Shown here piece by piece: positions 1 to 11,106 of a stretch of DNA of 64,000 nucleotides. The notes beneath the pieces were generated by a model, which worked only from the letters and a program-made list of their open reading frames with translations, searched no databases and had not been told where the DNA came from. How positions within the stretch are numbered: position 1 is the first letter of the stretch; every line of letters starts with the position of its first letter. The stretch comes from Sordariomycetes sp. S80-01Y (taxonomy: Eukaryota > Ascomycota > Sordariomycetes): contig JAXQJY010000028.1 of NCBI GenBank assembly GCA_037042185.1, forward strand, positions 1,240,001 to 1,304,000, given 5' to 3'. Position numbers and translations under genes: made by a program.

Positions 1-42
1 CGTCTCCCCGTCAACAGCGCCCCTGGCCCGTGACGAGACGAT

Positions 43-921
43 CTATGCGCTTTGCTTCTTGTTCCAATCTACACAATCCTCAAACTTGACCCCCGACCCC
101 CCAAAACAATCCAGCGCACTCCCGATTGTCAAATCAACCTTTCCTCCGCTCAGCCTCTTCACCGTCTCCAGGTCGTCCAGGTTTCTACCACCGCCAGCGT
201 AGGTTACGGGAATAGAGCACCATTCCGACAGTCGCTGCACAAGCTTCTCGTCGATGCCCTTTTGAAGTCCTTCGTTATCGGCAGCGTGGATGAGGAACTC
301 GGAGCAGTAGGGTTCGAGAAGTTTGATGCATTCTTGATGTGTGAGCAGTAGTGTTTGCGTGGGTGAGAAGGATTGACTCACCCTGGTTGACCTCCATATC
401 CGTGATGGTCTGCCACTTGTTCATCGCAACAAACCAGCTCTCTTCTCCTCTTCTGCGACAGCTGAGGTCAATGACGAGTTTCTCCTTGTCGCCACTGATA
501 CTTTGCAGCACTGCATCGAGCCGCTCTTGGCTAAACTTGCCTTCTGGAAACAGGTAAGACGTGATGATGACCTGCATCTGTCAGCGCTGGCCATTGTGCT
601 CGAACCCATAAGATTGAGGACCTTTTCTGCACCCGCTTCTAGCCACTCCTTCGCATTCCCGTCATTGATCCCGCCGCCAACCTGCAAGCCCCCAGGCCAC
701 GCCTTCAACGCCGACCTCGCAGCCTGAGTATTTCCCGGTCCCAGCATGATGACATGACCGCCCATGAGTTCATTGTCCTTGTACAGCTGTGCATAGTACT
801 CTGCAGGGTGTTTTGAGACATAGTTCGTCTTCAATGCTTCTGATGTGCTGTCAAGGGTGCCACCGACGATTTGCTTGACCTCGCCGGCGTGGAGGTCGAT
901 GCAGGGTCGAAACTTTGTCAT
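43..921 (-). CDS. his6: Phosphoribosylformimino-AICAR ribotide isomerase (HisA/His6)
   Basis: Fourth-step enzyme of histidine biosynthesis: an Amadori-type isomerisation of ProFAR to PRFAR in the cytosol on a TIM barrel. Exons read complement(622-921, 382-571, 43-332), giving 259 aa, the usual size of fungal His6. Residues 6-15 ([10 protein letters not shown]) carry the first catalytic Asp (D9), VGGGIN at 81-86 is a phosphate-binding loop, and DLSCRRRG begins near D136. Intron 1 (572-621, 50 nt) and intron 2 (333-381, 49 nt, donor GTGAGT) were placed to restore [13 protein letters not shown] and NQ/ECIKLL. The start is the only in-frame Met before the barrel. The stop TAG lies 42 bases from the left edge, so the gene is complete. 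Family assignment is firm; exact intron ends are inferred. Confidence 0.93.
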
Positions 922-1403
922 GGCTGCGGGGTTCGTGCTGAACTGGCTGGCCAGAAGGAGAAAGTCTCCAGCGTTACCGGAAACTCTAGAGTATTGCGAA
1001 GGATGAGCAAAGGGTCACTTGGGGATTGTTAATAGGATTCGTAGGTGACGATTTTACTCGAGCCCGATATGAGTGAGGTGAGGTGCTTTTTGGCGAAAAG
1101 CGGGTGGACCCGCATTCTGGGACACTGGCACCGTCACTCTCAACACTAGAAGCCAACCAGTCGCCTTCAATTAGCTTATGCTGGTCACCGCAATGAAATA
1201 CAACAAACAAATTATTAAGACAGTAACCTGGCGGTAAATCAATGGATGTTGGTACGAAACGTTGTTAGGGGGTTTATAGGTGTGGGGTATCACTATTCTA
1301 CTGTTGCTGCGTTGTAGCGTATACATGAACGCAGGCAATCTAAACAAGGAAAGCCGGATTGGGTCAACCTCTGAAATACACATATGGCGGCCGAGAGAAG
1401 TTC
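922..1403. other. Intergenic: his6 promoter and 3' end of the taspase-like gene
   Basis: 482 bases between two minus-strand genes. It should hold the his6 promoter and the terminator of the upstream gene. I looked for a perfect Cpc1/Gcn4 site (TGASTCA) and found only a one-mismatch TGAGTGA near 1067. No coding sequence seen. Confidence 0.5.
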
Positions 1404-3295
1404 TCATTCGACTCGAACCTTACGTCCCCCTTTGGCTATGTCAGCCCCTTTTGGCAAGCGAGACATAACGCAGACAGGCTTCTTGTCGGTACCGCCCATC
1501 GATGCCAATGCAAATGAGTCGGTATTGTGGGCGAAGTAGAAGTAATACCCAGATTTGGCCTTCTTGACAACCATCACCCCGATAGCTCCGGTCGAGTGAC
1601 AGTTCTGCACGCCAGCATGATTCATGAAGTCATTGGAGATGAAGGATTCCATGATGACATTCTCATCATCATCTGTAATGTCGACACCACCAGTGCCTTT
1701 ACGAGTTCCGCGGTAGATACGCTCAGCACACCGTTGTGAGGCCATCGTGGTTGCCATGTGTTCGCCTGTGCCGCTGGTTACAGCAGCAACAGTGACACCA
1801 TCCTCGTCATCTGGGTCGCAGGGAACAACGGCGGTGCCAATCCCTACAAGAGCTGCCGGCCCAAGTCGTCCTCGGTGCTTCATACCGATACCGCCTGACG
1901 AGGAACCGGCGGCAATGTGGCCTTTGTTGTCAATAGCAATTGCTCCAACCGTGTCGGTAATCATGTCTTCCCCCTCCGCATGAGACAGAATGGGATGCCC
2001 GTACTCTTTCGTGGGGCGTTTGGTGCTCTCTTCATCCTTCATTGGGGCGAGGGGTCGCTTAGTCCCACTCGGGGCAGCCATCGTCTCGAAAGAAGACTCG
2101 GAGGAGTGGTAGCCGTTCGGAACACTATCCGACTGCAGCGCAGACCGTTTCTTGTTGCAGTTCGAGTCTTTGCTTCGCACAGCTTGGTTGTCCAGTGAGG
2201 CATCGCTCTTCTTCGCCATATTTGCAGCCACGGCCTCGGCTTTCGCCAGCCGCAACTTTTCTCGATTCGGCGATGACAGCTCGATGCTCGATGCTGGCTC
2301 AGGCAAGGATTGCGTACTATGCTGAGCGATACTAGTGGCAGAGGAGGCAGCATGTTTGTAGTTGATGATCTGTGTGCCTTCACTCCCAGCAGATGCTTCG
2401 CAACGTGGAATATCCTGACCAGGAGAGTCAGGCTGTCCTTCGTTGAAGGTTCCTGTCGCGATTGCTGCAGCATGGTCCCGAGGTATTGTTAGAATGGTGC
2501 TCGGCGGTGGCGACGTAGGCTCGGCTTGAGGTTCCTTGCGTTCTGGTGTGTTATAACTGGTGATTCGGCGAGGCCTTGAGTCTTGAGATTTGCTCTCAGC
2601 GCGCTTCAAGTCTTCTTGCCAGCGAAGAAATCGGTCGCGGGCGTTTTTCGAAACGAGACGCTCATTCGTGTAAGTCGCCATGCCATGCTCTTGGGCAAAC
2701 ATCTTCGCACCCTCCCCGACCAGAGCATTGGGCGGCACTCGACGGAGACTCAAAGGTTTATTGCTCATATCAAGAATCAGCTTGGCCAGAGAGATTGGAT
2801 TCCGGATACCTGTTTGCTCGTCAGAAATCGAAATGCTATTGTCACCAAGATGTGGCATACCAGGGACAGCACCACACGCTCCGCTTCGGCCAATGTGATT
2901 GACAATCGTGGCATCGCATTCAACGGTGCCGTCGATGGACAGATTCGAACCATAGCCGGCGTTGGTGATTTCCTTGTCTTCGAGGATCCGCAGAGACGCC
3001 TCAATGGCTTCCGTCGCGCTCGCACCGGCTCGAAGAAACCGCATGCCCATCTCGGCCGCGCTACGTGAGGTCAGTCGAGTCCATGGTGTTGCTTGGGGCT
3101 GGCCTACGCTACACATGCATCCAAGTGCACGTGCTCATTCTGGTGACTGTGAAAGCCAGCACCAGCATGTATAAAGATTGCTGGGGTTTGCTTAGACTTG
3201 TGGCCAATCCTAAGCATCCGGTCGAAAGCGCCATCTGTGCCATGTGGTGCCTCTGCCATCATGGGGGTGGCTTCGGCATGGTGACTGCCTGTCAT
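1404..3295 (-). CDS. Taspase-1-like threonine aspartase (Ntn hydrolase, asparaginase-2 family)
   Basis: Predicted self-cleaving N-terminal-nucleophile hydrolase. Exons are complement(3108-3295, 1404-3060), 614 aa. The 47 nt intron (3061-3107, donor GTAGGC) restores the segment DACVAAAEMGM, which lines up with the taspase family. Visible motifs: AIFIHAGAG in exon 1, RAGASATEAIEA, TNAGYGSNLS, DATIV, GAVPGM, and the autocleavage site D/TVGAIAID, where Thr433 (codon 1950-1952) would become the N-terminal nucleophile of the beta chain. GSSSGG and TSGTGEH follow as in the family. A roughly 250-residue polar, low-complexity insert separates the alpha-chain core from Thr433. Animal taspase 1 is an endopeptidase that cuts after Asp; whether this one is a protease or a plain asparaginase cannot be told from sequence. 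Start chosen at 3295; MMAEAPHG slightly downstream is an alternative. Confidence 0.85.
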
Positions 3296-4175
3296 TCTTG
3301 GCCGAGTTTGAACGTAGATCCTGGATCCATAAGAAACGGATCGGGTACGGCGATAGAGGTCCTCGGGTAAAGCTATTAAAAATGTAGGGAGAGGTTAACC
3401 TACTCAATGGCGGGTAGAAGAGATGAAGAACGGTCGTGTTGGGATGGGCTGATAGAGGAAAAGCGAAGCTTTCGAGGTCCTGAAGTTGACCCGCAGTAGG
3501 AGACTCGGATCTTGCAACCTGTGGACGATAGCTCACGTCACCGCCTGACCGATTCAAGGCCGATACACGCGCACCAACTTGAAGACGCAGTAGCTGCGAG
3601 CCGATGTAAGTGGATCCACGTGCCGGTGGGTTGGTGGAAAGATCACTCGATTCCTCATCACCGTTGCCAGCCCAAGAACACCTGGGCGCGCTGAAGTCGG
3701 TCCTAGCTTCCTCATAGGGTCAAAGATGGGCTATGAAGTGAGATGGGGGGTACTGGACGTCATTACTGGGTGCTGTAAGAGGTCTTCCGTGAGTCCCCTT
3801 CTTGATTTCACCATGTCCAACGGGGAAAGTATGGATTATTCACGTACTAATACTTAGTAGACAGCCACCAAGAAATCCCAGACGCGCCTAAGACCACTTA
3901 GAGTACCCTACCTTGAGAATTGGAAGATGACGTCGGCGGAACAACCTTGATCCGCCTAAGCTTGGAGATGGCGGGGCTCGCCCATCTCGTCAGCGCCCCA
4001 CAGCTACTGGAGCTTCGCTGCGCCAGGCACGTCAACGTAAGACCTCCTCGACCGACGACCAAGGTTCCCGGCCAACAGTCCGCGACAACGACGCTCTCCA
4101 ATCCACGCTCCTCCCAATTCTCTCCAGCTCGGCTCAAAGAGCGATTTTTTGCGCCCGAGGCGCCCGTATTTAGCC
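3296..4175. promoter_or_regulatory. Divergent promoter between taspase-like gene and arp3
   Basis: 880 bases between two divergently transcribed genes, so it must carry both promoters. It contains a CRE-like GACGTCA near 3758 and a TGACGTC near 3928; both are simple matches without further support. No coding sequence recognised. Confidence 0.5.
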
Positions 4176-5796
4176 ATGGCAAACCAAACACCAGCCGTTG
4201 TCATGGACAAGTGAGCTCCCTCCCCGCATCCTATGCCCGAGAGCCCACCCGCTAACGTACACCACAGCGGTACCGGTTACTCTAAGTTGGGTAAGGCTAT
4301 CGAAAACGACGATATTCTCATCGAGTACTGATTTGGTCAGGATTTGCCGGAAACGACTCTCCCTCGTTTGTCTTCCCGACAGCGATCGCAACGAAGGGTG
4401 GCGCAGGCACGCATGCTGGGTCGGGATCTGGGCGCCCAGGTGTTGCGAACAAGCCTTCCTTTCTGACCGGAGGAGCCGGTCCTGGTGGGCATCTGAGCGC
4501 GAAGAGAGGCCAGGAGGACCTTGACTTTTTCATTGGAGACGAGGCTGTAGGTGCCTCGCAAGGACCTGGTATGACATTACAAGCGCTCGCTGGGAGTTTA
4601 GGAGCTGACATGCCCAGGATACGGACTTCACTACCCCATTCGCCACGGTCAAATAGAGAACTGGGTAGGTTCTAAGGGCAGTTGGGATGAACAATGGCTA
4701 ACGCACGCAGGACCACATGGAACGCTTCTGGTCCAACTCCATCTTCAAGTACCTCCGCGTCGAGCCTGAGGACCACTACTTCCTTCTCACCGAACCCGTA
4801 CGTCCTCTAAAGTCACGTCGACAACGTTTTACTGATCCTTGTAGCCTCTGAACCCTCCCGAGAACCGCGAGAACACCGCCGAGATCTTCTTCGAATCCTT
4901 CAACTGCGCTGGAATGTACATTGCGGTTCAGGCCGTCCTCGCCCTGGCAGCGTCTTGGACCTCTTCCAAAGTCACAGACCGCTCATTGACCGGTACCGTG
5001 ATCGACTCTGGTGATGGTGTCACGCACGTAATCCCCGTCGCCGAAGGATACGTTATTGGCTCGTCGATCAAGTCCATCCCCATCGCTGGTCGCGACATCA
5101 CCTACTTCGTGCAGTCGTTGCTGCGAGACCGAGGCGAGCCCGACTCGTCGCTGAAGACTGCTGCCGATATCAAAGAGGAATACTGTTATGTTTGCCCCGA
5201 CATTGTGAAGGAGTTCGCCAAGTACGACCGCGATAGGAGCCGGTTCACCAAGCACGTGGTCAAGCAGCCTGGAGGCCGACAAGTCTCTGTCGACGTCGGA
5301 TACGAGCGATTCCTGGCGCCCGAGATCTTCTTCAACCCCGAGATCTACAGCTCCGACTTCCTGACTCCCCTCCCTACTGTCGTCGACAACGTCATTCAGC
5401 AGTCACCCATCGACGTGCGACGGGGTCTTTACAAGAACATTGTTCTTTCTGGTGGCAGCACGCTATACAAAGATTTCGGCCGCAGGTTACAACGAGATAT
5501 CAAGCAGCTGGTCGACACGAGGATCAGGGCGAGTGAGGTTCGCAGCGGCGGCGCGCGCAGCGGTGGTCTGGATGTGCAGGTCATCACACACAAGCGCCAG
5601 CGTCATGGTCCCTGGTTTGGCGGCAGTCTTCTGGGCCAGACCCCTGAGTTCCGCTCGTACTGCCACACCAAGCAAGAAGTAAGTGCCTCTTACGTTGTAT
5701 ATACCAAGACTTTGGCTAACCCATACATAGTACCAAGAATACGGACCTAGCATCGTCCGGAGGTTCGCGCTTCTTGGCGGGCCTGGAGGCTCGTAA
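4176..5796 (+). CDS. arp3: Actin-related protein 3 (Arp2/3 complex)
   Basis: Subunit of the seven-protein Arp2/3 complex, which nucleates branched actin at endocytic patches. Seven exons: 4176-4210, 4268-4290, 4341-4568, 4618-4664, 4711-4797, 4845-5678, 5731-5796, giving 439 aa. The N-terminal nucleotide-binding loop is built across the first three exons ([18 protein letters not shown]). The Arp3-specific stretch [11 protein letters not shown] is followed by [43 protein letters not shown] and [14 protein letters not shown]. The C-terminus is [11 protein letters not shown] Gly-rich insert ([12 protein letters not shown]) precedes the FIGDEA motif. All six introns are 46-57 nt with GT-AG ends. 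The start has a good context (GCCATGG). Identity is certain; only exact splice ends are inferred. Confidence 0.95.
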
Positions 5797-6459
5797 GAAG
5801 GCGCTGCGGCGGTTTTTGTTGCAAGCCGGCGGTTCAAAAGAAGAGCACTTTACGAGTGGCGTTGCTGTTTGGAGCCATGAGCAGTCGGACTGGGCGCTAG
5901 ACATGATGTTCAATAAATTACATTTCACCAAAGCCTCCGCTCCTCTTCCCAATGCGTCTCGGAGCCGGGGCCGGCGCGGCCAAGGTAAACGCGCACGTTT
6001 CACCCAATCAAAGTGTGGGCGTCTGGGCTTTCCCTTGCGCCCGTGATTGATTACATGCGCTCGTTTCGCAGGTGGTGAGCAAGTTTCAAGGTCGTTTCGG
6101 TGGTTCAGCTTCAGACGCCCGGCGCAGGCCGCACAGCACAAGTGCCAGAGTGTCACTGCCAGTGTCACCGCCAGTGGGGCCAGAGAGCCCCGTCCCGGAT
6201 CCTCGGAGGGGCTGCCAGTTGATGATTAAAAGGGGAAGCTCCCTTCATGGCGCAATCCCGTCTCGTGCCTTCGACATCTACCCGCTGCGCGCATTAGTCA
6301 CCTCGATTGCCCTTTTTATCAGCATTTCAGCATCTCCTTCAGCGAGCGAGCCTCCCCGAACCCCCTCTGCCTCCCTGCTTGCCCTTTGCGATAACCGTCA
6401 ACTGAGCTTGCCCCGCCACCCCCCCTCGAGTCGCTTTGACCATAGCCATATTCTTCACC
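5797..6459. other. Intergenic: arp3 3' end and atx1 promoter
   Basis: 663 bases between two plus-strand genes. The last 150 bases are C/T-rich with few purine runs, as in fungal 5' leaders. No convincing TATA box and no coding sequence. Confidence 0.5.
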
Positions 6460-6818
6460 ATGTCGCACACGTACGAATTCAACGTCAGCATGTCCTGCGG
6501 CGGCTGCTCCGGCGCCATCGACCGCGTGCTCAAGAAGCTGGACGGTACGTTTTAAAACCCTGCCCCCTCGTCCCCTCTCCAAGCCGGGAGCACGGCGATG
6601 AGGCGATCGACACATGGAGGGGTCCTGAGGCTGACGTACATCCCCCACCCGCAGGCGTCGACTCTTACGAGGTCTCCCTCGAGAACCAGACCGCAAAGGT
6701 CGTCACCGACCTGCCCTACGAGACCGTCCTCGAGAAGATCAGCAAGACGGGCAAGAAGGTCAACAGCGCGACGGCCGACGGCCAGGAGAAGAGCGTGCAG
6801 GTCCCCGCCGCCGCCTAG
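6460..6818 (+). CDS. atx1: Copper metallochaperone Atx1
   Basis: Cytosolic copper chaperone that hands Cu(I) to the P-type ATPase Ccc2 in the Golgi. Two exons (6460-6544, 6655-6818) give 82 aa, close to the usual size of about 70-90. The heavy-metal-associated fold is complete: beta strand YEFNVSM, the MSCGGC metal site (Cys13 and Cys16 of MxCxxC), helix AIDRVLKKLDG, then VDSYEVSLENQTAKV. Lys-rich KISKTGKKV lies near the end, as in Atx1 proteins, where basic residues help docking to the ATPase. The 110 nt intron splits the Gly codon before VDSYEV. This is the first of two copper-related genes in the window; cox11 lies 21 kb away, so no functional linkage is implied. Confidence 0.93.
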
Positions 6819-7453
6819 GGAAAGCGGCTGACTCTGCACTCTTGACTGCTGGATGAGGGTGTGTGACGGACGAAGGTTTTTTCTGGTGTTTGGAGCGTAG
6901 GATGGTTCTGGGTCTTTTCAATACAACGCTTTTCCCTTACGGTGAACGAAGCTTTGCCCTCGTCCGCGGTCGTAGACAGAAAGCCCTGGAGGACTGCCAT
7001 CGTAGGGAGCAGGATGCTTCCGGAGCCCTCCCAGCTGAACAGCAAGCACATCCCGAGCAGGCCCCGAATGCGAAGGCAGCTGCATCTGCAGAAGCTGCGA
7101 CGATCTATGCGGTCGCTTTCCGATAAAAATTGGAGGATCAGCCCGGACAAAAGGCATCCAATAGACCCAAAGGCGAGGCCGTCTTCCCCCCGAAACCTGC
7201 ATATCTATCTACTTGCAGTTACCCCAAGCGTAGCTGGACTGTGGAAGCCAACAACCTCGCGCGACTCCCCCTCCTGCCCCTCAAATAAAGTCTCCTTACA
7301 ACCGAGCCGTAACGCCTCCCGGGGAATATATCACACTTGATCCGAGTTCTAGAACCGGCTTCAGGCGCCGTGCGGAGATCCCTTGCGCCGGACCTGGACT
7401 CGTCACGCACCCCGGCGGAAGGGTTCCACGACAGAGGGGGGCAACGAGATCCC

Positions 7454-7482
7454 ATGAGCTGATTCCTCGTGTATCAGCTCAT
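7454..7482. repeat. Perfect 10-bp inverted repeat
   Basis: ATGAGCTGAT at 7454-7463 and its exact reverse complement ATCAGCTCAT at 7473-7482, with a 9-base spacer. It could be a dyad for a dimeric regulator or a short hairpin. It lies about 765 bases before the dehydrogenase start. Confidence 0.8.
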
Positions 7483-8129
7483 ACCGTATGCAAACACATC
7501 GCCTTTGCATCCCACCTCGCGCGCCGCTGTCCGGACTGTCCAGGGAGAGGGAAGCGAGTTCCGGGACGGTTTGCTGCCCCTCCCCCACCTTTTTCCCTCC
7601 CCCGGGATTGACTTCGTACCAACGCCAGCGACACAAGCCTGACGTATCATTCCTACCGCATGGTCTGATATCATAGATTTACAAAATGTCTTGGGCCAAT
7701 GCAAATCGGCATCATGAGGGGCTACCGCGCCGCATAGTTTCCTCGCTTGATTTCGGGGGATGTCTTGTTTTCCCTGACCGTCGCGCGTGAACAGACTCGC
7801 TTACAAGCGCTCAGTCCTGAGCACGTACATCCGACGCACATACGTGATCTCCATGAATATCACCAAGCACGAGAGGGGGATCAGGACCAAAGGAACCTAT
7901 CACCCCCCGCGGTCGTAAGTGGCCTTAGCTTGCCCCGGCCTTGCCGGGTCTGAGATGCCGCGTGCCAGAGTGTGGGAGCATCCGCAACCATTTCACTCCT
8001 CCAAAGCTTGTTTCCAGCCTATAAGCAAGCTCAATCGCAACGGGGTCCAACCTGGCAAGCCTTTCGATGAATCGAGCTTCCCCTCTTTTCTGAAAGCTTC
8101 CTCCTGGCCGTGAGTCCGAGGCACGGGCA

Positions 8130-8135
8130 TATAAA
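8130..8135 (+). promoter_or_regulatory. TATA box of the alcohol dehydrogenase gene
   Basis: TATAAA in the context GGCATATAAACTC, 111 bases before the ATG at 8246, a normal distance for a strongly expressed fungal gene. Confidence 0.6.
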
Positions 8136-8245
8136 CTCTGGCTGTTCTCGATCCTGCTGCGTCCTTGCAGCTTCTTCACTTCTCCTGCCCAGGACAGTAG
8201 CATTGGTTGAAGCATCTTACAAGTGGACATCCGAATCTCATCAAT

Positions 8246-9365
8246 ATGACTACCGCATCCCCTCAGATCCCAAAAGAGCAATGGGCTCAAGTCGTCGAAA
8301 AGAAAGGCGGCCGTTCGTCACCCCCTGTGCCCTCATCGCGGTCCCAGCTAATACTTCCTCTCAGCCGTCGACTATAAGAAGATTCCCGTTCCCAAGCCCG
8401 GACCAGATGAAGTCCTGATCAACATCAAATTCTCTGGCGTCTGCCACACCGACCTACACGCCATGATGGGCGACTGGCCCCTCGAGACGAAGATGCCCCT
8501 CGTCGGCGGCCACGAGGGCGCAGGTATCGTCGTCTCCCGGGGCGAGCTCGTCGAGGACGTTAAGATTGGTGAGAAGGTCGGCGTCAAGTGGATCAACGGC
8601 ACTTGCCTCTCTTGCCCTTACTGCCAGAGGGCGGACGAGCCCTTGTGCGCCAAGGCGTCATTGAGCGGCTACACTGTCGACGGGAGCTTCCAGCAGTATG
8701 CCGTTGCCAAGGCGGCGCATGTGGCGAGGATTCCCGAAGAGTGCGACTTGGAGGCCATCTCTCCCGTTCTCTGCGCGGGCATCACCGTGTACAAGGGGTT
8801 GAAGGAGAGCGGTGCCAGGCCCGGAGATACGGTGGCCATTGTCGGTGCTGGTGGAGGTCTAGGAACGATGGCCGTGCAGTACGCCTCCGCCATGGGGTTG
8901 CACGTCATCGCCATCGACGGGGGCTCCGAGAAGGGCGATGTGGTCAAAAAGCTCGGGGCGCAGAGCTATGTCGACTTCACCACCACCAAGAACCTCGTCG
9001 CCGACGTCAAGGCCGCGTCCTCGGACGGTCTGGGCCCGTCTGCCGCGCTGTTGCTGGCCGTGCAGGAGAAGCCCTTCCAGCAGGCGACGCAGTACGTCAG
9101 GTCGCGAGGCGTCGTCGTGTGCATCGGCCTGCCTGCCAATGCGAAGCTGTCGGCGGACGTCTTCGACACGGTCACGCGCATGATCAACATCAGGGGCAGC
9201 TATGTCGGCAACCGGGCGGACACCGCCGAGGCCATCGACTTCTTCAGACGCGGCCTGATCAAGGTCCCTTACAAGACGGTTGGCCTCAGCAAGCTGCAGG
9301 AGGTGTACAAGCTGATGGAGGAGGGAAAGATCGCGGGTCGTTACGTCGTCGACACAAGCAAGTAA
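8246..9365 (+). CDS. Zinc-dependent alcohol dehydrogenase (yeast ADH1 type)
   Basis: Interconverts alcohols (typically ethanol) and aldehydes with NAD. Two exons (8246-8312, 8365-9365) give 355 aa, the standard size of tetrameric fungal ADHs. The catalytic zinc site is visible as GVCHTDLH (Cys49, His50) and GGHEGAG; the structural zinc loop is [15 protein letters not shown] with four Cys; the NAD-binding fold has [14 protein letters not shown]. The tail GRYVVDTSK is typical. The 52 nt intron lies early, between KGG and VDYKKIP, restoring the usual N-terminal strand. There is no N-terminal extension that would suggest mitochondrial import, so a cytosolic enzyme is inferred. The family is certain; which ADH paralogue it is cannot be told, so no symbol is given. 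Confidence 0.93.
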
Positions 9366-9655
9366 TGGTCCTGTGTATGTTGAGTTCAGGTTGAGTTGCG
9401 GCGGTGGTAGCGCGGAGTTGGCGGTGGGAGCTTGCGAGAGTCATGACTGTAGTACGTTAAAATATGATTCATCAGCATCTTTGATTTATTCTCGGCGTTC
9501 CATCTGTAGGCAGCTTCAGAGTGAGCATGATAACATTCCCGTTGGACGTAGCCCGTAGGTAACATGATGAACGACATACCAGCTGGGGTGGGCACGCCCC
9601 CCATATCTTCTCTGCTCAAGAACAATATCAACAGGGAGGGGTTGTTTGACGTCAA

Positions 9656-10699
9656 TTAATCCTCAATTAGACGCACCGGGACAACTTCGAAGTCCTCCAG
9701 GAACTTAGCAAAGGCAGGTTCGGAGCCGAGTACTTCCTCTTTCGCAAACTCAACAAGCTGTTCCCACAGCTCTTCCATCCACTCGGCCAGACTTCCCTTC
9801 TCAACATAGAGATCGGCGTCGTCCCCAAGTTCAGGATCCCGTCCCTGCGCTTTGGAGACGTACGAGTACATCTCGACCTCGTCATCCTCGTCGCCCTCCT
9901 CCGTCATCTCGATCCGTTCTAGCCTCCAGCAGGGCTGGACATCTAGCTCGTAGTTGCCCGGGGGCAGCTGACCGGGGTCTGCCTGCTCGTAGATGGGTTT
10001 CGGGAGCTTGCCCCATAGGATGTAGAGCCTCTCGACCTGTCGGTACTTCAATATGTCGACCATGAGATTGGTGCTGTAGTATCCCGTGAAGGCGGGCACG
10101 ACGACATGCTTCATTTGCATGATGGCATCGTAGGCAGCGGAACCAGACTTGCCCCCCGCCCAGTCTCTAGGGAACGGATATCGAGAACCATCCGCATCGA
10201 GCTCAAAATCCGATTCCTGGGCAAGCTGCGTCTCGTCTTCCAAGCTCTGCAGCGTCCACTCTCTGAAGTCAGACTTGCGCTCCCACCCAAGGTAGACGTA
10301 ATCCCGGCTAGCGTCGAAGTCCCTAGCGAGGGCCTGCACCTCCTCGGACTCGCTTGCAGGTCCGAGGGCTCCTTTTCTCGAGGAAACGGCGCATTTCCCG
10401 TCCTTTGAAGCCCAGAGATGCTGCCACTCGAGCCCTTCCTCTGCAGCCCACTGTTGCGCCGCGTCGCGCGATTCCCGGTTGACGAACAAGGCTGGCGGGG
10501 TGGGGATCCGAACCCTCCTCGCCTTGCTCAGCTCCCGCCCGTCAGTGATTGGGACGCTGTTGACTTCTGGGATCAGGCCGACCCAGCGCCAGTCGAACGC
10601 GGCGATGATTCCATCCGCGGAGGGTAAGGACGCGCGCCAGATGATGAGACGTATCTCCGCAGGGAGCTTGGGGAAGGCGTGGAAAGTATCGGTTGTCAT
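9656..10699 (-). CDS. 2EXR-domain protein of unknown function
   Basis: Single-exon gene of 347 aa. The N-terminal FPKLPAEIRLIIWRASLP (about residues 7-24) and ALFVNRESRDAA (70-81) are the two hallmark segments of the 2EXR domain, a family greatly expanded in filamentous ascomycetes and somewhat like an F-box in its first helix. The rest is acidic, with TEEGDEDDEVEMYSY in the C-terminal third, and has no catalytic motif that I recognise. The start at 10699 (MTTDTFHAF) was chosen because it lies just before the domain; an in-frame ATG at 10762 would add 21 residues without obvious function. The gene is tail to tail with the alcohol dehydrogenase, 290 bases apart. Molecular role unknown. Confidence 0.72.
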   Translation of the reverse strand: MTTDTFHAFPKLPAEIRLIIWRASLPSADGIIAAFDWRWVGLIPEVNSVPITDGRELSKARRVRIPTPPALFVNRESRDAAQQWAAEEGLEWQHLWASKDGKCAVSSRKGALGPASESEEVQALARDFDASRDYVYLGWERKSDFREWTLQSLEDETQLAQESDFELDADGSRYPFPRDWAGGKSGSAAYDAIMQMKHVVVPAFTGYYSTNLMVDILKYRQVERLYILWGKLPKPIYEQADPGQLPPGNYELDVQPCWRLERIEMTEEGDEDDEVEMYSYVSKAQGRDPELGDDADLYVEKGSLAEWMEELWEQLVEFAKEEVLGSEPAFAKFLEDFEVVPVRLIED

Positions 10700-11106
10700 G
10701 CTGGCAAGCTCTGCTGGAAGAATTGAATGAACACAAGTGAACGAGAGATTGCGACTGAACAAGCTGCGACTGAGAAAGCTGCGATGCTAGAATGGTGATG
10801 TTGGAAGGGGTGTTAGCTACGACGATGGTGTTTGGGTGGGTCGCTTCTCGACGCGTTCCGGCGCAGCCCCTTTAACTGAGGCACCGACATAGTATCCCTA
10901 TGGCACAAGTAAATGTTAGGCAAAGTAATCAAAATCCGCATAGTTTCCGTACCCCTTTTTTTTTTTTGGTATCACAGAATCTCTGCTCGTTTGTCATCTA
11001 AACATGAATCGTGTTATGCAAACTAGTAGGTAAAATGTACAGAGTCACGCTCAACAAGCAAGTTTTTGGCTCCCCATCAGCGCCCGCCGTCTCGTCAAGT
11101 CATAAT
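10700..11106. other. Intergenic: 2EXR gene promoter and thiolase 3' end
   Basis: 407 bases between two minus-strand genes, with a run of twelve T at 10956-10967 (twelve A on the transcribed minus strand). No coding sequence seen. Confidence 0.5.

Larger units (their letters stand above)
6819..8245. promoter_or_regulatory. Long upstream region of the alcohol dehydrogenase
   Basis: 1427 bases without a recognisable gene between atx1 and the dehydrogenase. It contains a 10-bp inverted repeat at 7454-7482, C-rich tracts near 7575-7605 that fit the loose Cre1/CreA site CYCCRS, several CCGCA cores (about 7657, 7731 and 7988) of the kind bound by the AlcR regulator, a short palindrome CCCGGC/GCCGGG near 7936-7950, and a TATA box at 8130. 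These matches suggest carbon-source control but are not proof of it. Confidence 0.5.

Noticed and set aside
371-380. A perfect TGACTCA (Cpc1-like) site in his6
   Set aside because: It coincides with the donor of intron 2 (GTGAGTCA), so it is explained by splicing and is not in a promoter.
2039-2473. A 144-codon frame within the taspase-like gene
   Set aside because: It lies in another frame of the low-complexity linker; it has no start context or motif.
8588-9394. A 268-codon open frame overlapping the alcohol dehydrogenase
   Set aside because: It is a shifted frame of the dehydrogenase, rich in Arg and Gly, with no family resemblance.
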